In this document: piece by piece, positions 36,238 through 46,763 of the stretch
Numbering within the stretch: the first letter of the stretch is position 1
Layout of the letters: every line of letters begins with the position of its first letter
DNA from: Irpex lacteus
Taxonomy: Eukaryota; Basidiomycota; Agaricomycetes; Polyporales; Irpicaceae
Direction of reading: 5' to 3'
Assembly (NCBI GenBank): GCA_001986395.2
Contig: MQVO02000016.1
Span: 372,001 to 436,000 of the forward strand
Length of the DNA: 64,000 bases
The notes under the pieces: generated by a model
What the model was told of the DNA's origin: nothing
The model's database searches: none
Seen by the model: only the letters and a program-made list of their open reading frames with translations
Translations under genes and position numbers: made by a program

Positions 36238-37669
36238 GGTACACTACAACCTTGGTTGCGTGTACAGAGCCTACAGGTCGCTACAATCCAAAGAAGTATG
36301 CAAGAAATGAGCTTGTGGTCGAGGTCGTCGCGGTCGACGGCGAGCTGGCGGGCGAACATGCCCACGGCGCCCTCGCGATCATCATAGCACGTGGAATGAC
36401 TAGCGCCCGAAATGACCTGCAGCGAGACTTGCCGTGACGTCGACTGCAACTTGATCTGAAGCTGCTAGTACGTAGATAAGTACTGCATATATACTGAGTA
36501 CTGATTCCCCCAGCTAGGCGTTAGTATGATATAAACGTTACAGATAAGGATACCTCCCATCCTTGAGAGCTGAGATCTCAGAGCCGACATAGATGCGAGC
36601 CGTTCCGCATTAGAAGCTACCTACTCAACTGCAAGGTACATCCAGCACTGCATGGTGCATATGGGTCGTCGACACCTCGTGGACGACGTTGCGTCCAGGT
36701 CAAACTCTAAAGGATGACGAGACCAGCTTTCAGGTACGTACTCGTCCAATTCAGCACTTCGAATCCTTCATCGCGCTGGCCTCTAGCATTACGCGATAAG
36801 TATCACACGTGCTATAATCAGCGTGCAAAGTGCTATAGCGAGCTTCGCAATTCTATGACCTCTGGGCGACTTTCATCCTTCAATGCTACGAATGTGGAGA
36901 ACCGGTAACCTCTTCCAAGGATTTGGTCCCTGGCACCCCCGAGCTTCTAGGTATGCCACTCGCAGGACCACATGGGCTCACGACAGTGGCTTTTGCCACT
37001 ATCATCGGACACAATGACCTCATCAGCACGCTGAAAGGTGGCACGAAATCGACAGAGGAGTTTTTGATATCTGACATTGTTGCCGTCGCAGTGGGCTAGG
37101 AGGAGTATTAGATCGGGCATGATATTGGTTCTACGTCTCGTGGGGCCCTACGTATCCTCTCCAAAGAGATACAAGATACATATGCATGTAAGAGCCCGCC
37201 ACGACGACTGGATGAATCGGCTTCGTAGGATTACTTACAGACTCGGAGTCTCCTCCACAAACTAATCATCGTTTCTCCCTGTGTATCTCAGAACTCATTA
37301 CAGCCAGCGAAATAGCACACGGCCAACACTACTACACCACATAGCAGACCACTGCTACTCGGATGATATGTATGTACGACCGCCCGAATATTGGACGGTT
37401 CTGGCTCTTGGGCTCCAAACATATGTACCTAAGTTTTGATCTTATCCTCGCCCGCGTGGGGTAACATGAGATACACATGTCTTCCAATTCCAGCCGTATA
37501 TCAGTTCCGTTCTTATCGCACGAAACCGTTGATTCTCTTCTTTACAATCTGTAATCTACAATTATCTTTCTTTTCCCCCCTACTCTCGTGTAACTTCCCA
37601 GACCATAACATCCTGCGCTCATCGAACTTCAAGTGATCCATTCTGCTTCTGGGAGACTACTGGTGTACT
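36238..37669. other. intergenic with one orphan exon-like frame
   Basis: About 1.4 kb between two minus-strand genes. The only coding-like part is a plus-strand frame at 36905-37099 (separate entry). 37100-37669 holds nothing I can support. Confidence 0.4.
36905..37099 (+). pseudogene. orphan exon-like fragment
   Basis: A 64-residue plus-strand frame, open from a GT-like junction to a stop, reads TSSKDLVPGTPELLGMPLAG, then TTVAFATIIGHNDLISTLKG and STEEFLISDIVAVAVG. The composition and flow look like real protein. No start codon in frame, no upstream exon and no recognised family. Possibly the relic of a displaced gene. Confidence 0.25.
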
Positions 37670-39096
37670 TCACTGCACCTTCTTCAAATATGCTGTCCAC
37701 CACTCTACAAAGGGTGTCCACCCGAGCCCTCCGTTACCTGCCAACAGGTCCTCCGTCTCCCGGGTATACAAATGGCAGTCCCTGGGGCGAGTTGTAGCCG
37801 CTGCGCCCTACAAAAACGTCGTGCGCCGAACGTCAGAAACGTGATGAATGATTTTGCGTGGTAGTAGATAGACGTACCGTGTACGGTTCAGCATCTGGGA
37901 TTATGTGCCCGTGAGGAAGACCGAGGATCTTCGCAAACACTAAGCACATCTCATACTTGGTAAACGGCTCTCCGGCGGAGTAATGCAAGATAGGCGGGAT
38001 AGCTTGTGTCGGCGGAAGGGCTAACAATATGACGGGTAAGCCGTGGAGCATGGTGATACACCATGATAAGAGATGTATAAACTTACATGTGAGGCGCACG
38101 AGGAAATCGGCAATGTCGAGGACGTTGGTTGGGTAGCGCGTGGCGAAGTGGTCCATCTTGTAGGTCTTTCCCGATTGATCGGTCACGACATCGAGCAGAA
38201 TGTTAACGGCTGTATCTGCATTGTTCGGTGCAGGGCCGTACCTAAGTGTCGCACAGTAATATTCATCAGTGAGTGATACTCTTCCTGTGGGCAAAGACCC
38301 GGAGTCCTGAGCACGTACAAAACAGGCACGCGCAACACGATCGCCTTGGCTTCGGTTACGCCTAGCACTGCTTCCTCACCATCACGCTTGGTCCTGCCGT
38401 AGAGGTTGAGCGGGTTAGTGGGTGACGAGGGTGTGTATGGTGGAGAGCTGCCGTCAAAGACGTAGTCTGTTTCCGAATGTAGTTCAATCGATGACGCCCA
38501 GATCAAACGGAAGCGTTACCTGTGGAGATATACACGAGAGTGAACTTTTGACTCTTCGCCAGAGACGAAAGGTGTGCAGGAACGGCGGCATTGAGCTAAT
38601 ACCCGCGAGTATATTACGTGGCGTTAACTTGGATATCTGTTAACTCAATGGCTACCGCGCACCTTCTGTGCTGCCTCTGGGTTCTGTGAAATCGAATGTG
38701 TGGACATTGAGCGTCATAACACCTAAAACAAGGTCCAGTCACCTTCTCTGCAACATCTGGTCTGCGTTCTGCAGCAGAATGAATCACCCCTTGTAAATCG
38801 ATCTTAGCCCGATGACAAGACGCGGATTTGGAGGACTTGACGAACAATCAGGCTTGAATTCAGCAAAGAGTCGCTCTACTTCCGCGTTGTCAAGAAGATC
38901 GAGCTTTTTGAGCTCCTCTGTTGATCTTGAATGCGCCAAACCTAGGACTACATTGTCTGGTACACCTTTGAATGCATTGTACACGGCGGTGCCGAGAACA
39001 CCGGAAGCACCTGAAACGTTGCATGTGCGATAAAAGTTCAGCTCTCAACCCAGCCAAGGGATTGAATAATCACTTGCCGGTTACTATAATGCGCAT
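37670..39096 (-). CDS. NAD(P)-binding reductase, MAT2B / RmlD family
   Basis: Extended short-chain dehydrogenase similar to the regulatory beta subunit of methionine adenosyltransferase and to dTDP-4-dehydrorhamnose reductase. Exon 1 is only 19 nt (39096-39078, MRIIVT plus one base). A GC-AG intron (39077-39011) then restores the dinucleotide loop TGASGVLGTAVYNAF. Further motifs: HSAAERRPDVAEKNPEAAQK, STDYVFDGSSPPYTP, and YGRTK carrying the catalytic Tyr/Lys. The last exon ends LGWTPFVEWWTAYLKKVQ plus stop at 37670. At least seven exons. The AERRPDV block is closer to MAT2B than to bacterial RmlD. Whether it regulates S-adenosylmethionine synthesis in this fungus is inference. It shares a 280-bp divergent upstream region with the small gene at 39377. 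Confidence 0.85.
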
Positions 39097-39376
39097 AGTT
39101 GATATTTACTTGAAGATGCGACCTTGGGTTGGTACGACTTGTTCGACGTTCGCAGCTCTGGGCGCGTGGGAACTTCGAGTGTCGTTGCCAGATGCCGATT
39201 AGCGCACATACCGGCGCCACCATGTTAAACAACTTCCCCTTTCGGTCAGCAGTGACGTCACTCACTGGGTATGTGGGGATATTGTGGTGCGTGAGGTTTG
39301 CATATAACTGAGTTCGCCAACGACCACTGCCTCTCTACACTAAACCACCATCATCCAAATCCCAATTGCAACCGCC

Positions 39377-39716
39377 ATGTCTTCAGCAGGAAACACTCTC
39401 GGCACTCAATCGCCTCCTCTTGATGCGACCGCCGGACAGAATGCACCCATGGGAGTTTCCAACATTCAGGGCGACAAGCCTGACGCAGTCCCAGACTCCA
39501 AACAGCGAGAACGTAAGTGTTTTGGTGTCGTCACATACATGATATCCTTATTCTTACATTTATCCACAGAATATTTCGATGGCTCGCAATCAGCGCAAGG
39601 CAAGGATAAGAATGCCACTGAGCAGGTAAGAGCAGACCCGCTGGTATATGACGTACTCTGCTCCGTTTCTGACTGCATTCTCTCAGGCAGCCAAGATAAA
39701 TTTGAAGAAAGATTAA
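39377..39716 (+). CDS. small hydrophilic protein
   Basis: Three exons (39377-39512, 39570-39625, 39687-39716) join in frame to 73 aa. The product is polar, Ala/Gln/Lys-rich, starts MSSAGNTLGTQSPPLDA and ends AAKINLKKD. No membrane segment or known motif. Splice sites are good (GTAAGT donors, CAG acceptors) and the frame closes only if all three are used, which supports a real gene. Family and function unknown. Confidence 0.55.
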
Positions 39717-39872
39717 ACAAGAATAACGGACGATTTGTGTACCATATCATGTATTTTACATCGCAATCGTGAACGATGAATAGTGCCATGTTGGAAGATT
39801 TGAGCCATTTATGAACCCGACGGCATGGCGCACTAGTACCCACTGATAGCCTCGGGGTGCCGTAGTCTTGGG

Positions 39873-40434
39873 TACATCTTATCTTGGCCTTCTTTTTCCT
39901 CATCGGCGCTGCTACCCCCATTACTACTCGCCTCATCCAGTACAAGGTCCACAACACTCTCATTCGCTACCTCCACTGGCCCCTCATCTTCAGCTCGACC
40001 GGTCTCATCCCGCCTGCCACCCCTACTAACTACATCATCTGGTGCTTCGTCGGGTTCATCTTCAACTATGTTATCCGTCGCCGTCACTTTGCATGGTGGA
40101 CCAAGTACAACTGTGAGTTTATACCCGCATCCTTTTACATTTGTATCAATCGTACTAAACACAATGTTGCGAACTTTCAGACGTCCTCTCTGCAGCACTC
40201 GAATCTGGCACCGCTCTTCTGTCTTCAGTATCCTCAGAACGGTATGATCGGTATCGATATTATCCAGGCCTGGTGGGGCAACAACGTCTTCGCTGAAACT
40301 GCAGACTACAAGAGAGAGCCATTCTACAAGCTTGCTGTTAATCAGACCTTCGGGTGAGTGCCTTCCTGTACATAAAACTAATTAGCGTATTCTGATGCCC
40401 GTTTGCTCCGTGTTACAGTCCAGCCACTTGGTAA
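39873..40434 (+). pseudogene. oligopeptide transporter (OPT), C-terminal fragment
   Basis: Three exons encode the last about 150 residues of a fungal OPT-family proton/oligopeptide symporter: a helix AFFFLIGAATPITTRL, the family signature GLIPPATPTNYIIWCFVGFI, YVIRRRHFAWWTKYN, then QYPQNGMIG and AWWGNNVF plus a C-terminal end PATW. The first about 600 residues are missing; the unrelated small gene at 39377-39716 lies just upstream. In exon 2 (about 40212-40220) the frame shifts: after LESGTAL the family pattern continues only in another frame (FCLQYPQNG), implying a small deletion. I call it a 5'-truncated, frameshifted pseudogene. Confidence 0.8.
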
Positions 40435-41023
40435 TTTCATGATGATCTTCAAGTTCCTATGAGTATTGTACATGTAGTCAAATCGTGACTTTGGAGCCTT
40501 CGGGGTGTAATTGTATATGCGAAGCAGCTCTGGCCCGGGTGTAATAGATTTCTGAGAGCTCTAACCTACTCGTGATACTTATGCTGGAAGACGCAGCCAC
40601 TTATAAGGCACGTACGGAGTTTGGGGTCCTTTGAATCAGTCGGGAGAAAGCCGGACGCCACCAGTTATCACGGCGCCTAATGATAGAAGAAAAGGAGACC
40701 ACTTTGCCACTGCATCTCACTGCATCCATCGCCGCTTCGTTTCGTCGTGTTTCGTTATTATTTTTCAGTAACTGTAAAGCCTTCAAAGCTCAGAAGCAGC
40801 CACAATATTTGATCGGGTATGTTGCTTGTACCATGCAGAACACTGAGTGCGCTGATATCCCGCAGATTGCACGAAGTTCGCAGTCTACAAGAAGACTTCG
40901 CGACATACTGTAAATTATACCACAAGACTAAGAGACATAGGAACAGCGCACACGCCGTCTGGTTGGCTTTCAGAACTTCTACAAATTCAGAATCCTGAGC
41001 ACTTCAAACGAGTCCCGCGTCAA
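40435..41023. other. intergenic
   Basis: 3' flank of the OPT relic and promoter/leader of the large gene at 41024. No gene, repeat or RNA seen. Confidence 0.4.
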
Positions 41024-44000
41024 ATGTCGAACCCATCGCCGGCTTCGGCCGTTTCTGGGTTTACATTCAAGTCGATTGGCAAGCCTCCGTCGCTGTTATC
41101 GAGGATACGAGACGCGGACAGCACCCTAGTATCTTATCCTCCTGCAGAGACGTCGCCATCTCCGCCTCCTGAGTCAGCCGTTCCAGCATCGCCTGTTGTC
41201 AGCCAGCCCGCGAGCAAACGATCCCTGCTCGGGCGGCTGGAAGGCATTCCTTCTGCTGCACCCACGACTCCTGCTCGTCCAGAGCCTATTGCCAATCACA
41301 CGAACAACAGTTCTGTGGTGCAAGACATCTTCAATATTCCCCTGATCACTCCTACCTCAAACCTCCCTGCAAACCCTACTCAGGCCTCGAACCCTGTCAT
41401 GAGCTCCTTTTGTCTTACTATACCCCCTGAACCCACCGCTCCCTCGACGTTCACCTCCCCTGTATCAACATCTGCCATCCTAGATGCCTCCAACCCTACA
41501 GCTTCTCGTCCTCCCTCGTCGGCGTCGATCCCTCCAGTGGACCTGCACGCGCTAGCTTCAACAGCTACTACCGCAGACCTATACAAGCGTATTTCTGAGC
41601 TCAGTACGGAGCGAATGGAGCTGAACGAAGCAAGTCTCGCTCGCCAACGTGTTCTCGATGCTCAGAGAGAGTACCTCCGTCGCCACGAAGAGACTCGTTC
41701 TGCTGCTGTCAGGGAGAAGGAGCAGATGGATAAACTGGTTGATGCGGTTCTAGATGCGCTGCAGAAGACGGAGAAAGCGAGGGAGAGACAGGAGAAGAGG
41801 TGGGCGGAGGATAACTTGCAGCTGGAGAAGCTTTTGAAGGCCAAGGCGCAGGACGAGGAGGAAGAAAAGAGACGCAAGGACGAGGAAGCGCGGATCCAAG
41901 CCCAGCAAGAGGCTGACGCCGCTGCAGCGAGGAAGACCCAAGAGGAACTCGCGGAGAGGGCTGCTCGCGCTAGGAAAGAGGCAGAGGAAGCGAAGGCCCG
42001 AGAGAAAGCTGCCGCAGAGAAGGCTGCTCGCGAGAGGAGAGAGGCCGAAGAAGCGAAGGCTCGAGAGAAGGCGGCCTCAGAGAAGGCGGCTGCAGAGAAG
42101 GCAGCCGCAGAGAAAGCGGCCGCAGAGAAGGCTGCTCGCGAAAGGAGAGAATTAGAAGAAGCGAAAGCTCGAGAAAAGGAGGCTGCAGAGAGGGCCGCTC
42201 GCGCTAGACAAGAGGCAGAAGCAGCGAAGGCTCGAGAGAACGAGGCTGCGGCTGCAAGAGCCAAAGCTGCCGAAGAAGAGGCGAAGGCCAAGGAACGTGA
42301 AATGGCAGAGAAGTTAAGACGGGAGCGCGAAGAAAAGGAGAGACTCGAGCGACTGGAAGCTGAGGCGAGGGCGAAAGCGGAGGAAGTCGCTCGTGCGAGG
42401 GCTGAGAAGCTGGAACAAGACCGAATGCGGGCTGAAGTGATGGCCAAGACACAGGCAGCAACGGCAGAGAGAGTCAAGAAGCAGGCCGAGGAACGGGCCA
42501 AACTGCCGGTGGCAGGTGCCTCCCTTGACGCCGCGAAATCATCCAATACCGCAACACCTATCAAAGTCGAGAAGGAACAGGCGATAGCGAGGCCGCCGTC
42601 TGCCGCATCCACAACGTCTCAGAGATCGAAGGCAGCCCAGCCTGTCGTAACCACCAAACCGGCAGCACCACCTCGTTTAGATATGCCATTACCCTCCCCC
42701 GCTCCCACTCCTGCAGTCTCTGGTGGAAGTCAGCATCCGTCAGCGGCACCAGGCTTAGCTCCTCATACTTCTCGTCCCCCAACACCGGTGCAACAACGGG
42801 CGTTAGCGAAGACATCGAACGGTCCTCAACAGTCGCTACCTCAAACACAACCTCCTACGCATATACCCACTATATTCCAACACTCAGAGGATACGGTCGA
42901 TGTCAAACCTTCTCTCGACGTTTTGCAGTATCCGACTACCTCTGCATCTCTTCGACCCACACAAACCACGGATAACATCAAGACTTCCCCTTCTATGTCA
43001 TCAAGAAAAATTCAGCGCAGCTTGTGGCCTCCCGTCTCCACTCCTCCTACGTCCTCCGTTAGCTCTCAGCCCACCTCGAGTGGTTCAGCTCATCAACCGC
43101 AAATCGCTACACCAGGCATCGCGCGTGTTCAATCACGCGATTCCTCGTCGCAGAGTGGCACAGCTCGTGCCGCTAAGCCAGCGGACAGTGCTTCAGCTTA
43201 CGGCGTCAAACCAGAACCGGTTGAAGTACCTCTCCCGCCACAAGGAACGCAGAAACAGACTCCGCATCGCGTGCAGCAGCAGCAAACGTCCAACGCAACT
43301 ACAAAGGCTACGGTACCTGCTACGCCTGCAGTACCACCCACGCGCGTGCCGCCTATTCCACGGACCACCGCTGTGGCGCAAGCTCCTCTTCCTCCCGTAG
43401 TATCTCTGCCACCACCGGTGTCCCTCCCTCCGAAACCCTCTCTCCCACCACCACCCGTCACGACACGTCCTCAGAGCACTGCTGCACCCGTGAAGGCCCC
43501 AATACCGGCTACACAAAACTTCAACGCTAGAAATGGCGATAGATCAGGACGTCCGCCAGCTACTGTGGGTACTAGCTCAACCAGAAATACCATAGCTACC
43601 CGCTCGGACCCAGTCGCTCCTCCGAACAATTCGAGCACCCGGGCTGCACCATCCAATCAGTCGCACGTTGCTCAACCACACTGGCAGGCGCATGACGACG
43701 ATCCTTGGATTACAGATCCCAGAGACAGAGACGATATGGACTATCACATGGAAAGGCATCCCTCACTTGATAGGCATTATGGTCACTGGTCACCTATCCG
43801 AGATCACCCTCCCGCCCGGCAACCGTTTCCTACGCGTTCGTCTCACTACGAACCTCTATCTCCGCCTCCCCGCAAAAGACTCCACGATTCCTATCCGGAC
43901 GATGCGCCATACAAGCGGCAAAGGTTTAACGAACGCAGTAGAAGCCCGCCTCCAAGACGAGCATTCAACGCGCCCGATCGTGCTTACACCCCACCATCTC

Positions 44001-44566
44001 CTAGGTATCGCTCACCGCTACGAGATCCACCACCACGTCGGACTCCCTCCCCATCAAGGTACACCCCCGAACCTCCAGTCTCCCCGTATGCATCCTCCGT
44101 AGGTAGCAGGCGGTCTTACGACTGGGGTCCAGGTCCAAGCGCTCCTCATGATAGGTCATACTCACCACAGCAGCCAAGATCAAGACAGTTACCAGCAAGA
44201 CCGCCGCCCGTCGACCGTACAATGCCTGACTATAATCAGCAGGCTGGCCCGCAGCGCCCACCATCGTCCGGAATGCAGGTGGTGGCGTCTACTTCTCAAC
44301 CTCAAGCGGAGTCAGCCTCAGTATGGAGAAGAGCTGTTCCTATGCCTATACAAGTACCTGTCCGGGACGTCCACCCAGACCTGCTGTCGAGAATTGATCA
44401 CGGTGAAGGGAGCACGAATCGCGGTCGTCGTGGGCGAGGAAACGGCAGGGGTAGAGGTAGAGGCGGAGCAAACGCAGCAAGGAGTGGGCGTGGTGGTTCA
44501 TCCCGACCGTTGGCCGACAGGTTCCAGGACGGGCATAGGGACCTTCAGTCTCGCATTACTGGATGA
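41024..44566 (+). CDS. large coiled-coil, RS-like and RGG-rich protein
   Basis: A single uninterrupted frame of 1180 aa, unusual here because most neighbours have introns every few hundred bases. Residues 1-190 are Ser/Pro/Thr-rich. Residues about 195-500 form a long charged coiled coil with near-repeats of AAAEKAARERREAEEAKARE. Residues about 500-950 are low-complexity Pro/Thr/Gln. Residues about 960-1090 are Arg/Ser/Pro-rich (ERSRSPPPRR, PPRRTPSPSRYTP), an RS-like region. The end has RGG boxes (RGRRGRGNGRGRGRGG). RS and RGG tails bind RNA and are usual substrates of SR kinases and PRMT1. A role in RNA handling is inference; I recognise no named ortholog. The antisense 316-codon open frame is a composition artefact. 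Confidence 0.85.
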   Translation: MSNPSPASAVSGFTFKSIGKPPSLLSRIRDADSTLVSYPPAETSPSPPPESAVPASPVVSQPASKRSLLGRLEGIPSAAPTTPARPEPIANHTNNSSVVQDIFNIPLITPTSNLPANPTQASNPVMSSFCLTIPPEPTAPSTFTSPVSTSAILDASNPTASRPPSSASIPPVDLHALASTATTADLYKRISELSTERMELNEASLARQRVLDAQREYLRRHEETRSAAVREKEQMDKLVDAVLDALQKTEKARERQEKRWAEDNLQLEKLLKAKAQDEEEEKRRKDEEARIQAQQEADAAAARKTQEELAERAARARKEAEEAKAREKAAAEKAARERREAEEAKAREKAASEKAAAEKAAAEKAAAEKAARERRELEEAKAREKEAAERAARARQEAEAAKARENEAAAARAKAAEEEAKAKEREMAEKLRREREEKERLERLEAEARAKAEEVARARAEKLEQDRMRAEVMAKTQAATAERVKKQAEERAKLPVAGASLDAAKSSNTATPIKVEKEQAIARPPSAASTTSQRSKAAQPVVTTKPAAPPRLDMPLPSPAPTPAVSGGSQHPSAAPGLAPHTSRPPTPVQQRALAKTSNGPQQSLPQTQPPTHIPTIFQHSEDTVDVKPSLDVLQYPTTSASLRPTQTTDNIKTSPSMSSRKIQRSLWPPVSTPPTSSVSSQPTSSGSAHQPQIATPGIARVQSRDSSSQSGTARAAKPADSASAYGVKPEPVEVPLPPQGTQKQTPHRVQQQQTSNATTKATVPATPAVPPTRVPPIPRTTAVAQAPLPPVVSLPPPVSLPPKPSLPPPPVTTRPQSTAAPVKAPIPATQNFNARNGDRSGRPPATVGTSSTRNTIATRSDPVAPPNNSSTRAAPSNQSHVAQPHWQAHDDDPWITDPRDRDDMDYHMERHPSLDRHYGHWSPIRDHPPARQPFPTRSSHYEPLSPPPRKRLHDSYPDDAPYKRQRFNERSRSPPPRRAFNAPDRAYTPPSPRYRSPLRDPPPRRTPSPSRYTPEPPVSPYASSVGSRRSYDWGPGPSAPHDRSYSPQQPRSRQLPARPPPVDRTMPDYNQQAGPQRPPSSGMQVVASTSQPQAESASVWRRAVPMPIQVPVRDVHPDLLSRIDHGEGSTNRGRRGRGNGRGRGRGGANAARSGRGGSSRPLADRFQDGHRDLQSRITG

Positions 44567-44793
44567 TTGGGATTTTTGTCGCAGCTGTTTCCCTTCCGAT
44601 TCCCTCTATGCCAGTACGGTGACGAGCTTTTCTCTTCAAGGTGGGGTAGCTGAATTTTCATTGTTCGGCATGTTTCTGCGTTGTCGAAATAAGTGTGTAA
44701 GGTCTCCATAATCGAATGAGTTTACATCCATAGTACAAATTGTGTCGCTATACTACCAGTACAGTCCAAGATCCCTAACAATACAGGTCACAC
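44567..44793. other. convergent 3' region
   Basis: Short space between two converging genes; nothing further seen. Confidence 0.4.
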
Positions 44794-46087
44794 CTAACTC
44801 GCCCCGCAAATCGACAGCTCTCTCATCTCCTGCAGAACGCCTTCGACCTATTGTCATGTCAGCGTAAACCCCGCAACAGCAGATGTACATGACGAACCTG
44901 AGCATCCAGCTGACCAGCGGCATAATCGTCTCGCACGTTATCAGCAAAGTACCTAGCATCACGCGTTCAGATACGGCACGGACAGGTAGAGCTGGGCTAG
45001 GCTGACCTCTGTACTCCACTGAGTTTATCGTAACCTTCCTCTGCGAACTTGCACTGCATTCGAATCATTGCCTCGAAACTGGGATCGAAGAATGGCACTC
45101 GGAGGTCGAGCAGTTGAGGTAGCTCGGCAATGAGCTGGTCATTCAGATAGTCAAAGACTTCCTTCGCATCATCGTTCTCTTGTTGAGCCTGTATTATTAT
45201 AACGTCAGAGAGATAAGAGGAGATTATCACGTATGCGATCTACCTTGGGAAGCTTTGTTGGGTCTTCACTTGGCTTGTTGATTAATTTGTTCAGCTTGCT
45301 GCGGGCAGCGTCGTAGTCCAGGAGCTTAATGAAGAAACGATGATTAGGACCTGCATGACATGTGCTATTATTTTAATACCTTCTTGTTTCGCTTTGTGAT
45401 GTGTTCGTTGATAATTGGGAAATACGCATTCATCTTGCCAAGCGGTTCCATGATGGTCGTGCGGTAGGGTGCTTCCTAGAGTTCGTACGCTGCCAATGAG
45501 GGCCTCGTTGAGTGGACAACGTGTTTCGTCGCTCACCATTTCCCGCGTAATACCAGTATCCAAATCCTCAACTGCTCTCTTGTATGCATGGGCCGCGATC
45601 GCACTCTCTGATGTCTTGTCGGCGGCACCGTAGAAGACGTCAATGGTATCCGCCAAACGTGCCTGTGCCGCAGTCATAGCTGGAAACAAGATGTTCACAC
45701 CTCCACTCTTATAATCACAATTATCCAGATTGAGTCGTACCTCGCATGGCATCCAGGTAGCCTTTACTATCCTTCTGTAGTGCCTGACATTCCTTCTCAA
45801 AGCTGTGTACCCATTGAGCTCATAATGTGTATAGACACGAGGAGGGCACGCACTTCTTGTATTTGACCTCCTCATCTGCAAATTCCCTATCGATTGTACG
45901 TTCAATTTGCCCGGTCTTTTGCAGCAACTGGGGATTGTGTCAGAGGTTAGCATGCCGAATCCAAGCGCATCATGCAACGCCGTACAGAGGTGTTTGCGCG
46001 GTTGATTGTTTTCTTGAACCTGACAGTGAGTTAGAGATTAACATATGAGAGCATATGAATATGACATACTCACCCTGCCCAGCTCAT
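44794..46087 (-). CDS. RVS161: BAR-domain protein, Rvs161/BIN3 type
   Basis: Curves membranes during endocytosis and cortical actin organisation, in yeast as a heterodimer with Rvs167. A 14-nt first exon (46087-46074, MSWAG) joins FKKTINRANTSL, the amphipathic N-terminal helix of this family. Next come a KTGQIERTIDREFADEEVKYK block, AMTAAQARLADTIDVFYGAA, LLDYDAARSKLNKLI, and finally EVFDYLNDQLIAELPQLLDL with RVPFFDPSFEAMIRMQCKFA. The last exon reads VEGVLQEMRELSICGAS plus stop (44794). No SH3 domain follows, so it is the Rvs161 and not the Rvs167 type. About seven exons. Confidence 0.92.
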
Positions 46088-46763
46088 TTTGCCGAAGCTC
46101 GAGGTCGAGGAGGATGAAGTAGATGTACAAGGAGAAACGACCTGTGCCGCCGTCAGTCACGGTTGGCCTGATCAAGCGCTCCGGCAGCGCCTAATCCGGG
46201 AGATTCAGCGTGCCATCAATACTCTTACCAGGCCTTCACATATTCACTTAGACGTTCACAATCACAGATGAACGTATTTAAATTTATAAGAAAGTATAAT
46301 CATTGATATTGCGTATGATACCACTACAAGAAACTGCAAGTTATATTTGAATCTCGTTCCAATCAAGTCCATATGCGAGTCAAGTGCAAGTCAAGTCCGA
46401 GTCTACAGTCCGTAATGAATCCAAGTCCTATTCCGAGTCGTTATACAATAAAGAAATCCGAGTCCAAACCAGACCAACCGAGACAGAGGGTAATACAAAG
46501 GAAGATAGAGAAAATACCGCCAAGTCCATAGTGATGAAAAGTAGTATGAGGCCGTCGACAATGAGGACGAAGAGAAAGAAGAGCCAGAGCAGTGGTGAGC
46601 AAGCCGAGGAATGCAGGGGTGGGAGAATGGAAAAGGATACTAAGGAAAAGCGAAAGTAGAGGCAGCAAAGAACGATAACGGTCGAAAGGATTGAGTAGAG
46701 GGACGAGTTCGAGGTAGAAACGAGCAAGCTCGCTAGTAGCACTCGAACCCATGTAGCATCCAA
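46088..46763. other. intergenic, mostly 3' flank of duplicated gene copy 2
   Basis: 46300-46763 is the inverted match of 22670-23115. It contains several tandem-like CAAGTCCGAGTC motifs near 46380-46470. No gene seen. Confidence 0.45.

Noticed and set aside
41662..42612. 316-codon minus-strand frame rich in Ser and Ala
   Set aside because: It is antisense to the charged coiled-coil of the large plus-strand gene; the Glu/Ala/Lys codon repeats automatically keep the opposite strand open.
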